Below, piece by piece: positions 42,819 to 45,116 of a DNA stretch of 45,116 bases. A model generated the notes under the pieces. That model saw only the letters and a program-made list of their open reading frames with translations, made no database searches and was not told where the DNA came from. A program made the translations under genes and the position numbers. The first letter of the stretch is position 1. The number at the start of each line of letters is the position of its first letter. This stretch comes from Candidatus Solibacter sp. (lineage in GTDB: Bacteria; Acidobacteriota; Terriglobia; Bryobacterales; Bryobacteraceae): contig JANYAH010000336.1 of the NCBI GenBank assembly GCA_025361425.1, forward strand, positions 1-45,116. The letters run 5' to 3'.

Positions 42819-45116
42819 ATGTCAACCCTAATCCATTTAACGCGCCGCAGTTTCTTCTTGGCAGCCGGAGCCGCGCCCTTGTTGCGCGGTCAATCGCTCT
42901 TGCAACGCGTGTGGACCGCCCGCTGGATCGCCGTCCCCAAGGCGCCCAAGACCGAGTACGGCGTCTACCACTTCCGCAAAACCTTCGACCTGCCCGCCCG
43001 GCCCCAGCGCTTCCTGGTGCATGCCAGCGGCGACAACCGCTATCAGTTGTTCGTCAACGGCCAGCGCGCGGCGTGGGGTCCCGCGCGCGGCGATCTCTTC
43101 CACTGGCGCTACGAGACGGTGGACATCGCCGGCTTCCTGCAAGCCGGAAAGAATGTGCTGGCGGCAGTGGTGTGGAACTTCGGCGAGCACGCGCCGGAGG
43201 CGCAGATCACCCTCGAGACTGGCTTCGTTTTGCAGGGCGATGGCGATGCGGAACGCGTTGCCGATACCGGCCCCTCGTGGAAGTGCGCGCCCAACCTGGC
43301 CTATTCCCCAATCGTCATCACCAGCGCCGCCGTCCGCGGCTATTGGGCCGCCGGTCCGGGCGACCGCGTGAACGCGGCGGCCCATCCCTGGGGTTGGGAA
43401 TCGCCCGCGTTTGACGATTCGGCGTGGACACCGGCCGCCGTCGTCGGGCCCGCCGCCGGCCGCGAGGCTCGCGACGTGCACTCCCGCTGGATGTTGGTGC
43501 CCCGCACGATTCCCATGATGGAAGAGCGCACCGAGAAGGCCCTCACCGTCCGCCAGGGAAGCCTCGCCAGCGTCGCCAACTCGAAAACCACCGTGCTGTT
43601 CGATCAGGGCTACCTGACCACGGCCTATCCGGTACTCACGGTCTCCGGCGGAAAAGGCGCGGTGGTCCGCATGCGCTACGCCGAGGCCCTCTTCAAAACG
43701 TCGCCCCGCGAGAAGGGCAATCGCAACGAAATCGAGGGCAAAGAGTTCATCGGCAACTACGATGAGTTCGTCCTCGATGGCGCCTCGCACCGCGTCTTTC
43801 GCCCCCTGTGGTGGCGCACGTACCGATATCTGCAACTGGAAATCGAAACCCGCGACGAACCGCTCGCCGTGGAAAGCATCACCGCCACCACCACCAGCTT
43901 CCCCTTCATACGTAAGGCAAACTTCGACGCCGGCGTGCCGGAGCTGAACCAGATCCTCGACGTCGGCTGGCGTACCGCGCGATTGTGCGCCCACGAGACC
44001 TACATGGATTGCCCCTACTACGAACAGTTGCAGTACGCGGGCGATACCCGCGTGCAATGCCTGGTCTCGCTGTTCCAAACCGGCGACGCGCGCCTCATGC
44101 GCAATGCCATCGACCTGCTGAACGACTCGCGCCAGAGCGACGGCTGCACCATGAGCCGCTATCCCACCCGCCTGGAGCAGTACATCCCCGGCTTCGCCCT
44201 CTGGTGGGTCGGCATGGTGCACGATTACCACTGGTACGTGGCCGACGCCCCCTTCGTCCGCCGCATGCTGCCCGGCGTGCGCAGCGTGCTCAGCTTCTTC
44301 GAAGGCTATCGGAAGCCGAACGGCTCGCTCGGTTCCCTGCCCTGGTGGCGTTACTTCGATTGGGTCCCGGAGTGGCCAAACGGCGACGCCCCGCAGGATG
44401 CCGACGGCGGCGCGGCCGTCTTCGATCTGCAATTGCTGATGGCATACCGTTGGGCCGCGGCCTTGGAGAAAGCGGCCGGCCTCCCCGAACTGGCCCAGGT
44501 CTATAGCGATCGCGAACGCGTCCTGCGCGCCACTATCCGCACCCTGTACTGGGACGCCGGCCGCCAGTTGTTCGCCGATACTCCTTCGAAAAAGTTGTTC
44601 TCCCAGCACACCAATACCATGGCGGTGCTGGCCGACGTTGTGTCCGGCGAACCCGCGCGCGCCCTCATGCTGCGCACGCTCACCGCCCCGGGCCTTGCCA
44701 AAGGCGCCCTCTACTTCAAGTTCTACATGCACCAGGCGCTCGCCAAAGTGGGCGAAGGCGATCGCTACCTCGACCAGTTGGACGATTGGCGCGGCATGCT
44801 CGCCATCGGCCTCACCACCTTCGCCGAAGTGGTGGACGGTCCGGGGCGTCCGACGCGCTCGGACTGCCACGCCTGGAGCGCGAGTCCGAATATCGAATTG
44901 ATGCGCACCGTGCTCGGGGTCGATTCGGCCGCTGCCGGATTCTCGCGCCTGATCGTGCGGCCCCACTTAGGCCAACTCAAGTTCGCCGAAGGCACCGTGC
45001 CCCATCCCAAAGGGTTGATCCAGGTCCGCGTCGAGGCCGCCGGCAATGTCACCGTGAACTCCCCCGTGGACGGCGAGTTCCTATGGCGAGGCACCCGTCG
45101 CGAACTTCGCGCCGGC
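42819..45116 (+). CDS. GH78-like alpha-L-rhamnosidase, Tat-exported, 3' end cut by window
   Basis: An open frame of 766 codons from ATG 42819 to the window end, with AGGAG seven bases upstream. The N-terminus MSTLIHLTRRSFFLAAGAAP is a twin-arginine signal. 'VHASGDNRYQLFVNGQRAAWGPARGD' is the jelly-roll domain typical of bacterial rhamnosidases. 'TYMDCPYYEQLQYAGDTRVQ' near residue 395 is the GH78 catalytic-barrel block carrying the acidic residues, and 'HAWSASPNIELMRTVLGV' near the end is also typical. It would remove terminal alpha-L-rhamnose from polysaccharide or glycoside. Only a few residues are probably missing at the C-terminus. The gene follows the M13 peptidase with the double-hairpin repeat between them. 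Confidence 0.85.
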   Translation, partial: MSTLIHLTRRSFFLAAGAAPLLRGQSLLQRVWTARWIAVPKAPKTEYGVYHFRKTFDLPARPQRFLVHASGDNRYQLFVNGQRAAWGPARGDLFHWRYETVDIAGFLQAGKNVLAAVVWNFGEHAPEAQITLETGFVLQGDGDAERVADTGPSWKCAPNLAYSPIVITSAAVRGYWAAGPGDRVNAAAHPWGWESPAFDDSAWTPAAVVGPAAGREARDVHSRWMLVPRTIPMMEERTEKALTVRQGSLASVANSKTTVLFDQGYLTTAYPVLTVSGGKGAVVRMRYAEALFKTSPREKGNRNEIEGKEFIGNYDEFVLDGASHRVFRPLWWRTYRYLQLEIETRDEPLAVESITATTTSFPFIRKANFDAGVPELNQILDVGWRTARLCAHETYMDCPYYEQLQYAGDTRVQCLVSLFQTGDARLMRNAIDLLNDSRQSDGCTMSRYPTRLEQYIPGFALWWVGMVHDYHWYVADAPFVRRMLPGVRSVLSFFEGYRKPNGSLGSLPWWRYFDWVPEWPNGDAPQDADGGAAVFDLQLLMAYRWAAALEKAAGLPELAQVYSDRERVLRATIRTLYWDAGRQLFADTPSKKLFSQHTNTMAVLADVVSGEPARALMLRTLTAPGLAKGALYFKFYMHQALAKVGEGDRYLDQLDDWRGMLAIGLTTFAEVVDGPGRPTRSDCHAWSASPNIELMRTVLGVDSAAAGFSRLIVRPHLGQLKFAEGTVPHPKGLIQVRVEAAGNVTVNSPVDGEFLWRGTRRELRAG

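Noticed and set aside
42837-44966. 709-codon open frame antisense to the GH78-like gene
   Set aside because: The plus-strand frame has a ribosome site, Tat signal and family motifs; the antisense product matches nothing I know.

Overview
The window is GC-rich, densely coding bacterial chromosome with no rRNA, tRNA, phage, integrase, transposase or CRISPR array that I can support. Gene content points to a soil-type heterotroph of the Acidobacteriota, most likely a Solibacter/Bryobacter relative: many secreted glycoside hydrolases with Tat signals, a penicillin-acylase-family hydrolase, an M13 peptidase, a secreted cytochrome c/helix-hairpin-helix protein, fadN-fadA-fadE beta-oxidation genes, and dispersed 'CTCTGCG' intergenic repeats. 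The taxon is an inference from family content and style, not from a marker gene comparison.

Layout. 1-5.7 kb (minus strand): a truncated aldose-epimerase-like protein and a ten-helix sugar permease behind a LacI-type operator, then flippase-like protein -> ilvE -> penicillin acylase. 5.8-11.4 kb (plus): fadN-fadA-fadE, with a rearranged repeat block between fadN and fadA that carries extra copies of the fadA start region. 11.4-13.3 kb: a secreted orphan and a GntP-family permease. 13.5-21.7 kb (minus): a sigma-54-dependent GAF-GAF-AAA+ regulator, then STAS protein -> RND adaptor -> RND pump -> TolC-like channel, the last four joined by 4-base ATGA overlaps. 22-24.1 kb (minus): ECF sigma factor -> anti-sigma factor -> rsmA, with an RpoE-type promoter. 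24.4-28.5 kb (plus): nagA and a GH116 beta-glucosidase/xylosidase-type enzyme, in C-ending codons unlike their neighbours. 28.6-32.6 kb: a redoxin/cytochrome-HhH pair (minus), a NicO-type metal exporter (plus), a YeiH-type transporter preceded by a 33-residue membrane ORF (plus), and a small glycine-rich membrane protein (minus). 32.9-34.7 kb: the conserved yceD-rpmF-plsX set. 34.7-38.3 kb: GH2 hydrolase followed by an ABC-2 exporter pair. 38.4-45.1 kb: dienelactone hydrolase (minus), then MFS permease, M13 peptidase and a GH78-like rhamnosidase cut by the window end (plus).

How it fits together. The cell described is a carbohydrate and lipid scavenger: secreted GH2, GH116 and GH78 enzymes plus nagA release or process sugars, and GntP, MFS and ten-helix permeases import sugars or sugar acids. 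FadN/A/E supply the beta-oxidation steps. Envelope functions (RND pump, ABC exporter, flippase-like protein, ECF/anti-sigma pair) make up the rest.

The points most worth a second look are the triplicated fadA start region with its repeat-derived leader ORF, the split N-terminus of the YeiH-type transporter, a recurring TAnnnT hexamer 6-9 bases before start codons that suggests leaderless mRNAs, the STAS/sigma-54/RND module, and a double-hairpin repeat sitting directly after stop codons.
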